A DNA stretch of 64,000 nt from Cardiocondyla obscurior (lineage: Eukaryota > Arthropoda > Insecta > Hymenoptera > Formicidae), in the NCBI RefSeq assembly GCF_019399895.1, contig NC_091868.1, positions 5,891,593 through 5,955,592 of the forward strand. Direction: 5' to 3'. Each line of letters starts with the position of its first letter. Position 1 is the first letter of the stretch. The notes below the pieces were generated by a model that saw only the letters and a list, made by a program, of their open reading frames with translations, ran no database searches and was not told the DNA's origin. Made by a program: the position numbers and the translations under genes. This document shows positions 1 through 13,201 of this stretch, piece after piece.

Positions 1-2900
1 AAATGAAAATTTAACAAAGTATAATCAATTATCTTAAAATAAATGCGCGATACTTTAATAGAAAAATTTTTTTTTATTAAAACAAAACAGCTTTGGTAAA
101 CTGGGTTACCATCACGTACAATATCCGTTTTTTTGCTATTAACAGCTTAGCGTTCGTAAAAGGCAGTGGCCTGAACAAAGAGCGTACTTCCGTTGAACGA
201 TTGGAACATAAAGTACGAGACTTTTCGGAAGAGCAGCCACACGTGCTGACCACGTGTTTCGTTAGGAGTCGCGCGGTAAGTTAGCCCGCCTTTGCTCGTC
301 ATCGCAAACAAAGAAACGCGCGTCGTCACTCCTTCGTAATAAATTTCATGAAACGATCGCCGGGTGCCGATAATTAATGATTAAATTTAAACGAACGTAC
401 CCGGGTGGGCAATCGGTCGGTATTCAGCCTGCATTTCTTGCATTAGCTGTTGAAAACGGGGAAGGAAAGAAGGGGGGGGGGAGAGAAGTATTCTACTTCG
501 CGTTCCGATTAACCAACAAACGCAGATTAGTTTTCAAAAGTCATAGACGAAATCTTATCGCGGCTGATAGACCGTTCTACGTAGACGTGCGTGCACACGC
601 ACGCACACCCGCGTTCGCGTACGAAGAGCAAGAACATATGTGTGTAAATTTGTCACTTCTCGGAAGAAGTGGAACCGTGATATTTAATCGAATGTGATAA
701 AATGTCATTTACGACGCACCACGGTATCTCATTTCTTTGCGCCTGCGATTGATATAATAAAGTAGCTGTTATTCACAGTCCCATGGTCGATCAACGTAGC
801 CCTTGAATTGCGATAAGTAAGCGTTCTTATCACGTAGCAATTTTATTCGTGAATAAAACTAAAAGAAAGTCGTAACCAACTGCCGAATTGTCGCTTGCCG
901 AAAATAATGTAATAAATTAACAATACTGCGACGCGAAGCGTTTGTGTCACTCTTCCGAGAAACGCGAAGTATTACGCTGCCCTAATCACGTACGAAACAA
1001 CGCGCGGCAATCCGCTTACCGTTCATTCGTTCACGATGAAGTAAGCGTAAATAAGCACTTTTTAAAATATGCATTTGAGGCATTTAATAATGTTCAGCGT
1101 ATCGCTTTTAGTCAATTCATTATCAGCCGCGGTGAATGAAATTCTTAAGCATCACTCGATTCCGTAAACACGACGGATTTCCCTGCACCCTACGTTATCA
1201 TAGTACAGCAATATACGAAACAAATTAATCCTCACGTAAGCTCGACGTATACCATCTAAATCCAATTTCGCGTTGCGAAACATGTTAAGGACGGCCGCAA
1301 AGTGTTAAAATGTTTATTCATTACTTGCGCTGTAATTAAAAAAAAAAAAAAAGAAAAAAAAATAGAATCGTAAATCTGTTTGTGTTGCATCACATAGTTT
1401 TGCCGCGCTGATTAACGAACGAGGAAAATGCGGGAGCAAAAGAGAGAAAAAAGACAGAGAGTGAGAAAAAAAAAAAAAAAATTTGTTTTCTCGAAGCAGG
1501 TAGCGCTAGACACGCGGAGATTTAATCGGCGGGGACATTCCACGAGGATGATGATTTCACGGTGATGTCACCGCGGCATTGAGCGGAATCGTAATCAGGA
1601 TTTCGCCGTCGGGGATGGGCACACGCACCCGGCTGGGCGAGTTTTGCCGCCGCAGTAGATCCGATCGCCGCATACGATTAACCGTACCGATTGCGAATCA
1701 TCGCCGTCGCGACGCCGCGCCGCTCGCGCGCTCTCCGCTCCGGCGCGACTTGTAGATGCAGGACGCGCGTACGCGCTACCGGCTGGCCGCGGCAAAACAA
1801 CACGCCTCGCTTCCGTTTAGCGATATCGATGCAGGATGCATCGCTCGCTTGTCGCGTTCGATCAGATAATCGAAAGATCGCAGCCGCGCGCCGGATCCCA
1901 ACCTCGGGAACGGCACGGATTAAATGCGACGGGCGAGGTCAGGAAAAATATTTTATCAGCTGTACGATCCATAAATAATCCAGCAGCTAGTCCCCCGGTC
2001 TAAATTTCGCGATAAATAACACCGAAATTAGATATACGTTTTAACAGCCGGTTTTTAGATTCTTTTCGGCCGATCGATTCTTTTCGCCGGTCGCTACGTG
2101 TAATAAATGGCTTTTCGATTTACGTCACGGCGTTGCACACACGTCGAGAGATAGAGAAGAAGAAGAAAAAAAAAAGCAGGGCGCTTAAGTCGCGTATTTT
2201 ATTGTCAGACCGCAGCGTTAACCAGTTGTCATAATCCTATGCGGTAATGCGGCAATGTGGCATGCGACTATCCGTATTTATATTTAAATTGCTGCTGCAA
2301 TAAATTGCATTTGTACCGACGGGGCGCGGAAATGCCGCAACGCGCGAGAAAAATGTTTTCCGTGACAAAAATTATCTTGTACCTTGTCAGCACTTATGGT
2401 ACAGATGTCAATTAATCAATCATGGATTAATGACCCGTGAGATAAAATTGTGAAGCGGGTAGATAAATCGAGATTTTCGGTGACTGGAAAATAAGTCGAA
2501 GGATCGAACGAATAGCAACGGCGCGAACCTTTCGCAATTGTTTGTGCATTTAGATTTAATCAAATAAATAATTTTATTTTATTTTTTTTTTTAATAATTA
2601 AATTAACGCGGTCGTTAACAAAGCACGTGAATTTTTTAACGCGATTTTCCGGGCCGAGAATTTCATTTAATAAATTCAAGTTCTAATTCACGAATTTTTA
2701 TTTTACAGAACTTCGCGAGATGAGTCTGACGGATCGCAGTGTCGTCTTGTATCCGTAATAGTATGATGTAGTTGTCAAAAATGAAGTATTCACCTGGGGA
2801 TCTCCAACGTCGAGGAATGCGCGAGATGAGCGGCGTGCATCCACGTGTTCGAGGTGGCCGCAGCGTAGTTCAAACTTGTACGACTCGGCTGTACAAATGC
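1..2900. other. non-coding stretch, no gene recognised
   Basis: No reading frame here looks like a known protein and I see no convincing exon with paired splice sites. The DNA alternates AT-rich stretches and CpG-rich stretches. Homopolymer A tracts occur near 1339-1361 and 1467-1482. Two CACGTG E-box hexamers sit at 240-245 and 251-256. The short open frames are what stop-poor CpG-rich DNA gives by chance. Confidence 0.6.
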
Positions 2901-4196
2901 TCGTCGGCACACACAAACGTCGGCGAACAGAAGAAACCACCGGCCGGCCGACCGGCCACGTCGCGGTGCGTCTGTTTCACGATTATATCACCACGGCCGG
3001 GCGACGGAGTGCGTTTCCGGCGCTTCACTTTTCCGCGAACCGCCGAGCGGGAGCGGCTTCACTTCCGCGAAGTCCCGAGCCGACGAGACCACGGTGCGCG
3101 AGTCAACGCGATACGTCACGTCACCGTCCACCTCCCCTCCCTTGAGATCCTTGGCCCTTCAACTCGTCATTTTCGGAACGAGACTGCTGCTGTCGCGACT
3201 GCAGGCCGGCGTAGGTGAATTCACGTCGATGAGCGCGACTTGTCGAAGAGATCGACTTGAGCAGCGAGCAATTCAGGACGCTACCTCCGAAGCTGGCCTC
3301 ACTTCAATTCGGTCATTGTCGTTCGAGCTCACACTCCGTTGCATCGCGTTTCGGCGCCGAGATCGTCGATTATCTATTCCGCGCGGCATTTGTTTCGTGT
3401 CGCTTGGGAAGCGACGCTGTGTACCCTGCTAGGCGTCACGTGGCCGCCGCGGACTGTTACACGTCGCACTTGTTGATCGTCACTTGGAAACGCGAGCGCT
3501 TCGCCGGCGGAGAACATTCTCGCGCGAATCCGATACACCCTCGAGATCCGAACGGCCAGCTACGATCGCAGAGGGGGTCAGTCGGCACACCCGAGTTCGA
3601 TAATCCCTCTCGCGTAACGAGGAAGATACGTGCTCGCGACCGGTCTCTTTGGCCGAAAGTGCTAGACGCGCGCGAGCGCAATAGCCTGACCGGGAGCGCT
3701 CCTGCCGAGTTACTCCTGTCGCGGGATGAGTCTTCGCAATCGCGTAACGTACGTTCCGGGGGTCGCGATGACCCCGGGGGCAAGGTGGACCCACCGCTCG
3801 GATCAACGGCACCGACGACGCATCGCCTAGGCGCGCGCGAACGATGCGTTCAAATCGAATTAGCGACACGAAATGCGGCAACCAACTCCCGACTCCCGCA
3901 ACCGCCACGGCGAGACTGAGCAACGACAGAGGCGTGCGCATGCTCGGCACGCTTACCGCTTCGAACCGAGCCCGTCACGAAGTCGTGTCGTCGCAGTCGC
4001 GCAACCATCGCTTCTCTCGCTTCCGACCCGGCGGCGTTCCCCTTTTCCGCACGTCGCCCTCGCCTCCTGGGTTCTCGCAGCCGCCCGTCCCCCGTCCAGC
4101 GCTTCATTGAGAATCCTTATCTCGCCACTTCTTCCCAACGTCGATTGCTTACATCAGAGGTTCCCAAAGCGTCATCCCCACCGCCAACCTCCACCG
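2900..4196 (+). other. CpG-rich block with a possible plus-strand first exon ending at 4196
   Basis: This segment is much richer in G+C and CpG than its flanks and is open in several frames on both strands, as expected of stop-poor CpG-rich DNA. It ends in a good splice donor, CACCG|GTAAGTCG, with the GT at 4197-4198. That pattern suits a promoter plus an untranslated first exon, perhaps an alternative start for the exon cluster at 8.6-9.6 kb. I cannot place a transcription start. No frame is recognisable as a protein, so I call no CDS. The exon call rests on the donor and on composition only. Confidence 0.25.
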
Positions 4197-7100
4197 GTAA
4201 GTCGTCTTCTGTTTACTTACGAAATCAACTCGCACTTCAATCCGTGGATAATTTAAGGAGTTTAGGACTCCGGGATTCAAAAATTACACATGCAGGAGAA
4301 GAGCCGGGGCCGTCGAGTGCCGCGGAAATAATTTACTCCTTCGAAAGCACACAATTTCTCGTAACAGTCCAAGTTTTCGGGCCCTACCGAACCCATCGTC
4401 TCGTCAAAGCGTACGCGTCTCGCTCTCTCAGCTGTTCCACGCACGTGCGTGTGCACGCGTAGGCGTCGGTCCTCAGTTTTCACGGAATGATCCGCGAGGC
4501 TGCGAGAGTCTAATTACGCGTGCGTGCCTACCGTTTACTCGCCGCGCGGCTGGAATTTTTTTCTGACTGGAACGCAACAATGTCGGTTAACCTCGTAATG
4601 AATTATTCATATCAAAAACAATTATTATTATTACTATTACGCCGTTAATTGTTTTGTGACTCCCATCTACGCGCTAGACACTTTTACCAGCGACGGGTCC
4701 CGGACTTGCTTAATTATCTCGCGATGTAACAGCCTCGGAAAATATTCTCTCTTTCTAAGAGTGACGTCACCGCGCAGTTGTAATTTTTTATTTTTTTTTT
4801 TTTCCATTTTATTATCATCGGATATCAAGATCTACTTTGTTTTAATCGCAGCTGTTAATAAATATAAAATATAAAGCAGTCTGTTATAGATATGAAATTG
4901 AATTGATCGTGATATCGTTCTTTTCACTCGTTTCGGGAAGAGACATTTACGCGGCGTTCTTAGATAGATCTCGAGATGATAGGTCAAAATTTATCACGAC
5001 AAGATTGATCGACGGAATGTAACAAAGCACCTCCGCGCAGAATGTCCGGTGCGAATACGCACGTCCTTGAGACCAAGGATCCCGAGCCATTAATTCCGCG
5101 GAGGATGTTCCGCGGGAGAGAACATTCGTCCTCGCGAGACTCAGCTGTTTCTTACAGAACATGCGAGCATGTTAGTGCACGCGTGGATACACGGCTATCT
5201 TGAGTGAAGAGTGCCAGCCACACCAGGGCGTCGCCTCATAGTCCGCTTTCCGAAAGATCTTTTTCTCGTTCGCTGTCGTAAAACCGCCGGGGAAAGCCGC
5301 CCGACGTCTTTTACATAGATTTTTAATTTATACACGGCTCGGCACGAAAAGTGCTTAGTAAACTTTTTTTTATACAGTCGAGAGAAAAAGAAAGAGAGAA
5401 AAAAAAAGACACCAAGACAGACGATGAAATATTTAAATTTACAGAATGCAATAAATTTTGGAATCTTAGACTCAATGACAGTGATAGATATTTTATTTAA
5501 ATAAATTTGGAAAGCGGCTGTCTAACTTTGAAAACTAAATGTCAGAATTTGTTAAGCTTGAATTAAGCAAAGATTACTTAATGTTGAGTGCACGTTTAGA
5601 AATTTATTGTTTTATAGGATTAAATTTCTTTTTGTTAAACTTGGGCTATTTTGTAAAATTGGGAATTGTTTTACGTTACGATACCAACGATAATGTCGTC
5701 CTGTATAGTGAGTCACAATGCACAGGACTCGTAAAATTGATAATCGAGGAATGCAGGAAGATGCTTGCCCGTGCATATACATTGTAAGCCGTGCGGCATG
5801 CTCGCTGCATGCCAACGAGATTACCCTATTATTACTTCATCTAGTCCAGAATGGTGCTAGCCCGTGGCTTTTCGTGCTTTGGGTACGCTGAGATAATCAG
5901 CTATTTACCGCGCAGGTTGTTCAACCCTCTTGCCAGGAACAGAGAGGTTCTCTGCACGCCTACGCTATAACGTTCGTAAAACGGAGACCTATGGTGTTTA
6001 TCTCATTAACTTGTTAAAATCATCACAACGTTTCCATTTTTTTTTCTTCTTTTTCTTTTTTTTAACTTTTTCGAGTTAAATCTCAAATACAAAAATGTTA
6101 TCCACAAATTTTCTAAGGAAAAAGAAAATTGAACCATATTATAATAATTGACACCCCGTTACATAACTCTTTTTCTGGAACTCGGCGGCGTTGCGTGTCA
6201 CAAGAGATTCCAGCGGCGTCTTTGCGGCACATCGTGCGTTTCAACTTTAATTCGTCGGGGGAAATATCACGAGCGCCCGCATGCCTTTCCATTAATCTCA
6301 ATTACAGGGCAATTAAAAGCAGTTAACGAAAGTGGGGTCACGAACCGAGGACGTGTCCACCTTTATCAAAACCGGGCTCTTTAGTTCTTGTTTTCATAAC
6401 CAGCTATACGCACGTTATTTATGATTAAAAAAAAAATTTTATTTACGAGCGATATCATTTTTTTATCTCGGTAAAAATAAATATGTATAATTTTAATCAA
6501 CAATCGTGTTAGAATTTAAAAAAAAAAAAAAAAAAATTGTAATAATCTTTGTTTCTAATTCCCTGAAATTGTTAGCTGCTTAGTTTAATAAAGTGACGAA
6601 GTTAGCTGTGTAGAATTTTTGAATTTGTGTAGGTCGCATAAGCGTGGAATTGGGGATTGAAATTTCGAGACACCGTCGTGTAGATTATGGACGATGCTTT
6701 CCGAGCCCGAGTTATGATATATGTGTTTTCGTGTTCGAATTCATCAAGGCGCATTAGAGGTACCCGGAATATCTCGCATCGTCGATTTCATTTGCATTCC
6801 TTTTCTCACCAAGGCCGCGTCGGACCCATGGGACCCATAGCTCCAGGGGTCTCTCCACTTGGTTGTTTCACCGCGCACACTTCTCGTCTTTGGCTTTCGT
6901 TCTCGCGTGAGGCGGCGCGTATTAAAGGTCCTTCTCGATAATAATGACAAACGTTCGTCCTCGCGGCAAGAATTATTCGTTTCGCGATCGTCCCGTCGAG
7001 GGCCCCCACGGAAATGCGGGCGTTAAATCAACGACTGGCACGAACCTAACTTACCTCGTTATCGCCCTTAGGCCCTTCTGCACCGTGCAACACGCAAGAT

Positions 7101-8520
7101 TTACTTAACAATGATGAGGACGTCTCGGAGAGGAAAGTGTATAAACGGTCGTTACACTCACCATAAAAATAATCCTTTATTTTTAATTATACGATATAGA
7201 CTTAATATAATTTTTGATCAATCTTTAATTTAAAATTAACGCTACGCATCCATAGTCTTGTACAGCTTAGCTGTTAATACGAAATAAATAATTATAAATT
7301 GCCATTCTTATTTAATAAAATAAATCACTTATATGTCGAATCGTTTAATTCTACAAATTAAAGACTAGAGAAAAGATGCTAAACGTCAGTCAAGTGCTTT
7401 GGCTCTAACATAAACATTTTTTTCTTTCTTTTTTTTTTTAATAAATTAAATCGCATAGCTTGTGAAAGGTTCATGTACCAACGAAGGTGTCTTTAATACG
7501 TTTCCAAGTTGTAGCCTTGATAATAGCACATCGATTTGTTCTCTATCATTCTCCACTCGGCGTCGGGTTTCGATACCACGAACAAATAATGAAATTCAAG
7601 ATGTTCCAGCCCAATGCGCGTTGCATCAGAAATCCTTCATTGTTACTATGACGCGCGCATTCGATGGCTGTGTGTATCCTTTCGCCCTTTCGTTTAGAAG
7701 ATCGGATATCCAACCGGTTCGCACGTAAAATGATTCTTTTTATTTCGGTTTTTCGTCGACACTCATCTTACCGTTGTCGCCCATTCTTACGCTAATACTG
7801 AAAAATAATATTAATAAATCATCATAATAAATATAAAATCCCCAATTAATATTAATTGTCACTTTGTTTAAAAAAATACGGATATATTTTAAGCATAATT
7901 TCGATTTGTTTGTATGAAATAATTTATTTTTAACAATAGATCCAATTGTTTATAGAAAATTTAATTAACCTGCGATATTAAATTATCACATTTCTTGATT
8001 CATTGATGATTATAATTACGTCGATGAATGAACCAAATACAGCGTGCATCGCGAGATAATTCTACAGACTGCGAACGTCGCGACACATTACGTCTTATCA
8101 ATGGTTTATCAGCTTAAACAAAAGCTGTATGTATTACAATACCGGCGCATGGCGCTTCAGTCCGAGATGATAATTGATAACACGTAAGTAGTACCGTGGG
8201 ATAACTTGCGGCTGCAGTCTCAAACGCGATTTATAAAATGAACGATTGCTTCTCACATTACGAAACGCGACAGTCTCTTGACTATCATCTTTCGCATTAT
8301 TTACTATTCTGCCTAATTTCACATTTTTTTCGCTTTTTTTTTAATACGCTTGATGTTTAAATCCTATTTAATAATATTTAATTAGTATATCCAGGCAAAG
8401 ACGGTACTTCCATCGAGTCGTTCTCGATCTCGACATTATATCGTAGTTAGTTTCTTATGCGAGGTCCTTTACATTCTTCGATCGATCCGAAATATTAAAA
8501 TTAAAGCGAACGAGAGTATA
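4197..8520. other. non-coding stretch, no gene recognised
   Basis: Mostly AT-rich with scattered CpG-rich patches. An 18-nt A tract lies near 6518-6535. An ATG-initiated open frame at 5539-5787 (82 codons) has no recognisable domain and no supporting splice context. Nothing else is supported. Confidence 0.55.
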
Positions 8521-8795
8521 GAGTAGGTAGCCGGGGGGAAGGGAGGGTGAGGCGGGCGCGAGAATACGTGCCGCGCGCTAGATATTTTCCCCCACTACCC
8601 CCACTCTCGCTTTGTCCTTCTCTAGCGGTCGCGCTGGCACACACGTATTACGCGCTGTGCAGTAAGCACGTGTCTCTCCGTACCGAAATTCGCACTTCCG
8701 TTTAACGAAAACCGCCCGGCCCGGCACGAGAACTATCTTCTCCTCCCCATTATCCGTGTGAGGAGAAGACGTGTGAATAAGCTCCTTTCCTTAAA
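8520..8795 (+). promoter_or_regulatory. probable promoter and untranslated first exon of the 9 kb gene
   Basis: A purine-rich G/A block at about 8528-8565 and a following C/T block are flanked by AT-rich DNA. The segment ends in a strong donor, CTTAAA|GTAAGCC, with the GT at 8796-8797. An 89-nt intron follows, with a pyrimidine tract and acceptor at 8883-8884. Together these suggest a first exon that runs from somewhere around 8.6 kb to 8795. The transcription start itself is inferred from composition; I see no TATA box or other start element that fixes it. Confidence 0.4.
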
Positions 8796-8884
8796 GTAAG
8801 CCACATCCTTACTTGATCGTTCTATTTTAGAAGTCGTATAGACTCGTGTAATTTTTATTAATTGTCTGGGCTTTTTGTTCGCAG

Positions 8885-9013
8885 ATGACCAGGGCGAGGA
8901 CGAATTTCGAATGGCCTGGAGGAAGCTGGTCAACTCCGACGGAAAGATCTGATGTTCTGAGAGGAGGAGGAGGCCTCGGAAAGGCATCGTGCATCAACGG
9001 ATCAACCCCAGAT
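8885..9013 (+). other. spliced exon B of an unidentified plus-strand gene
   Basis: The acceptor TTTGTTCGCAG is followed directly by ATG at 8885. The exon is 129 nt, open in that frame for all 43 codons, and ends at the donor CAGAT|GTAAGA. Reading on in phase 0 into the exon at 9103 gives about 45 more codons and then a stop. The frame is therefore a short upstream ORF, or the exon is untranslated. Its last 55 or so nucleotides closely resemble the end of the 9103-9412 exon, and both copies finish at splice donors. I do not recognise the encoded peptide. The splice borders are the firm part of this call. Confidence 0.45.
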
Positions 9014-9102
9014 GTAAGATTCACTCTTTCGAAACTTCTTTAAAGACTGCATACTTGTAGCATCTCTACAGTTAAATTATATATATATTTATTTTGTTAC
9101 AG

Positions 9103-9412
9103 ATCGTCGCAGCTGCATCCACAGGAGTCAACGAAAGTGTCGTCACCGCCGAAATTATTAACTATACGAACCGCAGTCGGTTCGTCGGTCGTTCCCCGGG
9201 TGTGCCGCTAGTTTACGGGCGTTTTTTTACGATTATTTTTTAACGGGAGTATCGAAAAATGACGTGCGAAAGTGTCTAATAATTTCCGCGATTGTAAAAT
9301 CACGGTCGGAGTGTTCGCGAGTGACTTGTGCGCGGAAGGATGGCTCGACACGTCCCATCTGAGAGGAGGAGCAGGCCCGGGGGGCATCCTGCATCGGCGG
9401 AGCAACTTATAG
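9103..9412 (+). other. spliced exon C of the same plus-strand transcript
   Basis: The acceptor is TTTTGTTACAG (AG at 9101-9102). The donor is CTTATAG|GTAAAT, after 9412. Most of the exon appears to be 5' untranslated: the frame carried from exon B stops near 9240. A new ATG in good context (GGAAGGATGG) lies at 9340 and stays open to the donor. The stretch around 9160-9200 contains repeated CGGTTCG/CGGTCG words that could belong to an alternative promoter, but this is a guess. Confidence 0.45.
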
Positions 9413-9563
9413 GTAAATATAAATTTTTTCTTTTTTAGAAAATAAAAAAAATTTTACTTCTTTTTTATTAATTTTAATAATTAATATACATGTCTACAAT
9501 AACATTTTTCTCTTTCTGTTACAGTCACCGGCAGAATTCCACAACTCCGCTGTATGCAGATTG
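9340..9563 (+). CDS. possible N-terminal coding exons of an unidentified gene (partial)
   Basis: The coding pieces would be 9340-9412 (24 codons plus one base) and the 39-nt microexon 9525-9563. The peptide starts MARHVPSERRSRPGG and reaches GRIPQLRCMQI, with phase 1 at the last donor (ATTG|GTAAGT). Acceptor TTTCTGTTACAG (AG at 9523-9524) and both donors are canonical, and the 112-nt intron between them is typical in size. The segment is basic and low-complexity, with no domain I recognise. I found no following exon before the DLAT gene at 42 kb, so the protein is incomplete here. It could instead be 5' UTR, with translation starting at the in-frame ATG inside the microexon or further downstream. 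Confidence 0.35.
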
Positions 9564-9674
9564 GTAAGTCGCATGATTTTTTTTCGTAGTTGTTGAGTTT
9601 CTTGAATCAGTAACATGCCATCGACCATCAATTACTCAATGTCTTCAATTATAATAATAACGCGTACGAATCGG

Positions 9675-9720
9675 GACTGCAAAAAATAGCGCACGCAAAG
9701 CGTGCGCATGGCTTGTTCTA
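9675..9720 (+). repeat. GC hairpin element, copy 1
   Basis: An A6 run and TAGC lead into a perfect hairpin, GCGCACGC-AAA-GCGTGCGC, followed by ATGGCTTGTTCTA. The same arrangement occurs at 36071-36110 in the same orientation, with about 32 of 40 positions identical by hand alignment. Two copies 26 kb apart suggest the end of a dispersed repeat family; the family is not identified. Confidence 0.5.
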
Positions 9721-12700
9721 TAAATATCGTATAAAAAATGCTAATTTCTCTAAATAATTATTGACGTAATTATAAATTATTTACGTAAAACAAAAACATT
9801 CTAAACAACTTTAAAAAAAACATCGAATTTTCGTCTCACTTATCTCTCTTGACGAATCAATTTTAAGTTAAAAGAAAAATAAAAAGACAAAAAAAATTCT
9901 TCTGATATCTTCGGAGCGGTCTTTGTATAAAACGCAGTTAAATGGGATCGTACAATTTTCGTCCGAGAAAATACTTGGAGAAAAGACATCGAACCGGTTC
10001 GCAAATATTTTCTATGCGGTAGTTAACATGTCCTCTTGGCGGACATAAGCTTGTTCGCTTATGCATACGTCCGCATGCCTGATGCCAGTGTCTATGCGTA
10101 GCCGCGTGCGACTTCGTCCGAGCTGCATGTTAGAGAAACTAGGTAGCCTTGAAGGGGCCGTCGTTTTCTGCCTGCGAATTCTAGTCGTTTGCACGTCTCA
10201 TCGCTTTTAAGGAGCAATGGGACGTGTTTTATTAATTTGCATAGCCGACACGCCTATCGTGGTCTTCGCGGTGTCATCACTTTCGTACCGGACTTTGAAA
10301 CGTATACATAAATAGAACGGCACATTCGCGAGCTTTTAAAGCTTCTCAGTCAATTACAATCACGGACATATTGAAAAAAATCATGCAAATAACTTGACAC
10401 TTAATAAATTTTTATTTGTTTTAATCTTATCGCTGCGGTTTACCTTAAACTGAGTACGCGATAGGGAGACTAGGGAGAAGTAGATCCGTAAATATCTTTT
10501 CGTCTCGTTTCGAGCAGCAATTCTTTCAGAGGTGAAGTGTTTCTTTGACAGAAAGTATTTTCCATGCTTCGTGGTCTTCTTTCGTTTAAAATTGAAATTT
10601 TTATTCTTGGAAATACAGTAAACCGCAATGGGCGGAGATTGAAATCGAGTTAGCAGACGGGCGGGAAGAAAATTACATGACCTTCCAACCAGACCGCTTT
10701 ATATCATTCTATTTTAGCTCGCCTTTATTCAATCCGATCTCCCTTTTTTTTTTTTTTCGTTTTTTTACGTATCTTTCGTTATGCAAATTACTCGTTACGC
10801 CAAATTTCTTGCCATCAATCAACGCGATTGAATATCCCGGCTTCGAAATCGGACCTTTTACTCACATACCGTGCCCTCCGCTCTCGCGCAATCGAATCAC
10901 GCGAGACGTCGCGTGAGTCACAGGGCGTCGTGGCGTCGCAACCTTTCCGACGGTCCCGACACGGAATTATTTATTGACGCCCCGTCCAATAAATTATTTC
11001 CGGCAGGATGCGCGTCGTGGAACAGCGACGGCGGAGTCGTTCTGCCTTATAAACGCGAGGACGATTTCTGCGAGACAAAGTGTCGTGCGGAGCTGTTACC
11101 ACGACGTGGCATTGTTCGGTCGGTTGCAACAACGAACGCTTCCACGGTCGTTACTACCGCTGCGTCGAAAAATCCCCGGCAGAAATAAAAGGTATCCTCT
11201 CGAAGGATTTCCTCGAAGGATATGCTAACTCACCGCTTCGGCTCTTCACACGGCAAAAACACCGAGTCGCACTCGACGTTCTTACCTCGCGCACACTCTT
11301 GGGAACCCTTGGGAAACGTTAGCTCCTGCGGCGTGATACATCATCGAAACAGACACTTTCGGTGCCTGTACTTTAGAGAATCCTTTGTGCGCGTTTGCCA
11401 ATCCCTATCTGCGCATTCTATCGACAGCTGATACAATATTTAAGTGAAAACTCTGAATTTTCGAGGTATCCGGATAAGCGAGACTATCTGAAAAGAGAAC
11501 GCGTTAAGTAAAAGGATAGGATATCTTATATCGGAAGTATTATCACGTCAGACACAGATCTAGATATTTTTCTTTTTTTTACCTGTCATCCGATTATCGT
11601 CCCACGCTTCAAAAAAAAATTCTTGAAAAGAATGATACTTTAAAAAAATTATATTTATTTAATTGTAAAAAGATTTAATTAAAGTTTACTTTTTAAACAA
11701 TTATAGAATTACAGTAAAATTGTTTAAGCTCATTTTTTTTACGACTTTTTTTTTTAACACATAATGTAACTCAGTAAAAGGATTTTATTATTGGAGAAAA
11801 CACAAGCGGGGCTGTACAAAGAGATCCCTCTTCAAGTGTTGGTTGCAAGGTCGAGCACTTGAAAAAGAATTGCTTTTCTTTCCTCCCAGAGGAATCGTTG
11901 TAACACGGTAAAAAGAACGACTTAACTATTGCCAGTTCATAAACATTGCGTGGCTGTAAAATATATGTCTCGCCGACCGAATATATAAGGATTGCAAAAC
12001 TTATATATCGTTTTCACGGTGTATGTACGTTCGCTAGAGTGTATAAAAGCGTCATTTGTCCCGCGGGAAACGTATCGCTGATCATCGATTCGACGTGGGC
12101 CGACGGAAGGCGAATTTACAACTTCCTTCCTTAATGCGATTCCAACGTCGACAACGAGAGTGTGATCTATGATCGAACGCGCAGCGGGTAGGAGGCGTGA
12201 AGCTCTCAGCGATTCAATAAAACACAATATTAAAACGTTTGCTAAATGCATGAGTATTAGCTACGTGGCGATAAATCGCGCGAGAGTAAGATTCGCGACA
12301 CCAATAAGTTTTCTCTATTGGCGGTCTTCCGCGAAAGAGTTACCGACTACGTGTCTCCGTGGAAAATTCTCGCGGTGAAAACAATTATCTTTTTCTTGAC
12401 ACGCGAGAAATCGTGCAAACATGAAGAGTCGATGAATCCGTGCAAAGATTGAAGTCACGCGGCAACGTACTTTAAATACAATCTCGCATTTTTCAGGCTT
12501 TAGAATAGAAATTTTCCTCATCTGTATAGAAAATCGGGCTGTAGGTGTATTTTTATGCATTGGAAAGATGCGAATTCTTATAGAGAATTTAATTTGTAAT
12601 TTCTTGCAAGATTTATCATCGCCGTTTGTTCCATATTTTTTATCGAAATAAATTTAAGGAACGACTGAATTTTTATTAACCTCCCGGAGAATGTTTTCGC

Positions 12701-13173
12701 AGCTTGAACTCGCAGCTAGATTCATTTATTTAAGACCCGTTTGATATATGTTTCTACGTGCTTCGGAAAATTTTGCCGCGGGCAAGTCTCTCATCTCCGA
12801 TCGTATCGACAAATAAATCACGACCGTCGCACAGAAGGGGTAGTAAATCCGATGGACTTTTTCTAATTATACGGCATGCTTCGTGCTTGCGAACGGCATT
12901 GAAGGCGCCTGCTCAGCGCCGTCCGTTAACAACTGTTCGAATGGCATATAAAACAAGTCGCCGCGACGTTTTCATTGCGGGCAAACCGAGGACGGGGGAC
13001 GAAGGGTATATCGGAGGGATGCGGGAGAGAGAAAAGTCACCCTCTACGCGAAGCGCCTTTAGCAGCCGAATGTATATGGTCGTTACGTTAGTCAGCCGTG
13101 TTGACGGACCCTCGACTTTCCTCGCGTCGCTCTCTTCGTCTTCTCAGTTTCGATTTAAACAAGCCTGAGACGT

Positions 13174-13201
13174 GGCCGGCCTGGCCTGGTCTGGCCTGGC
13201 C
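13174..13201. repeat. CTGGC mini-repeat
   Basis: A short tandem run of GGCCTGGC and CTGGT units interrupts otherwise unremarkable DNA. It has about five imperfect 5-bp units. Confidence 0.6.

Noticed and set aside
3257..3919. 220-codon plus frame in the CpG-rich block
   Set aside because: Several frames on both strands are equally open; Arg/Ser-rich composition follows from CpG-rich, stop-poor DNA and no domain is visible.
5539..5787. 82-codon ATG frame, hydrophobic in the middle
   Set aside because: Could be a small protein, but nothing supports transcription or conservation and AT-rich DNA gives such Leu/Phe-rich frames by chance.
12758..13168. 136-codon plus frame
   Set aside because: No ATG in good context, no splice partners and no recognisable domain; frame is open by composition.
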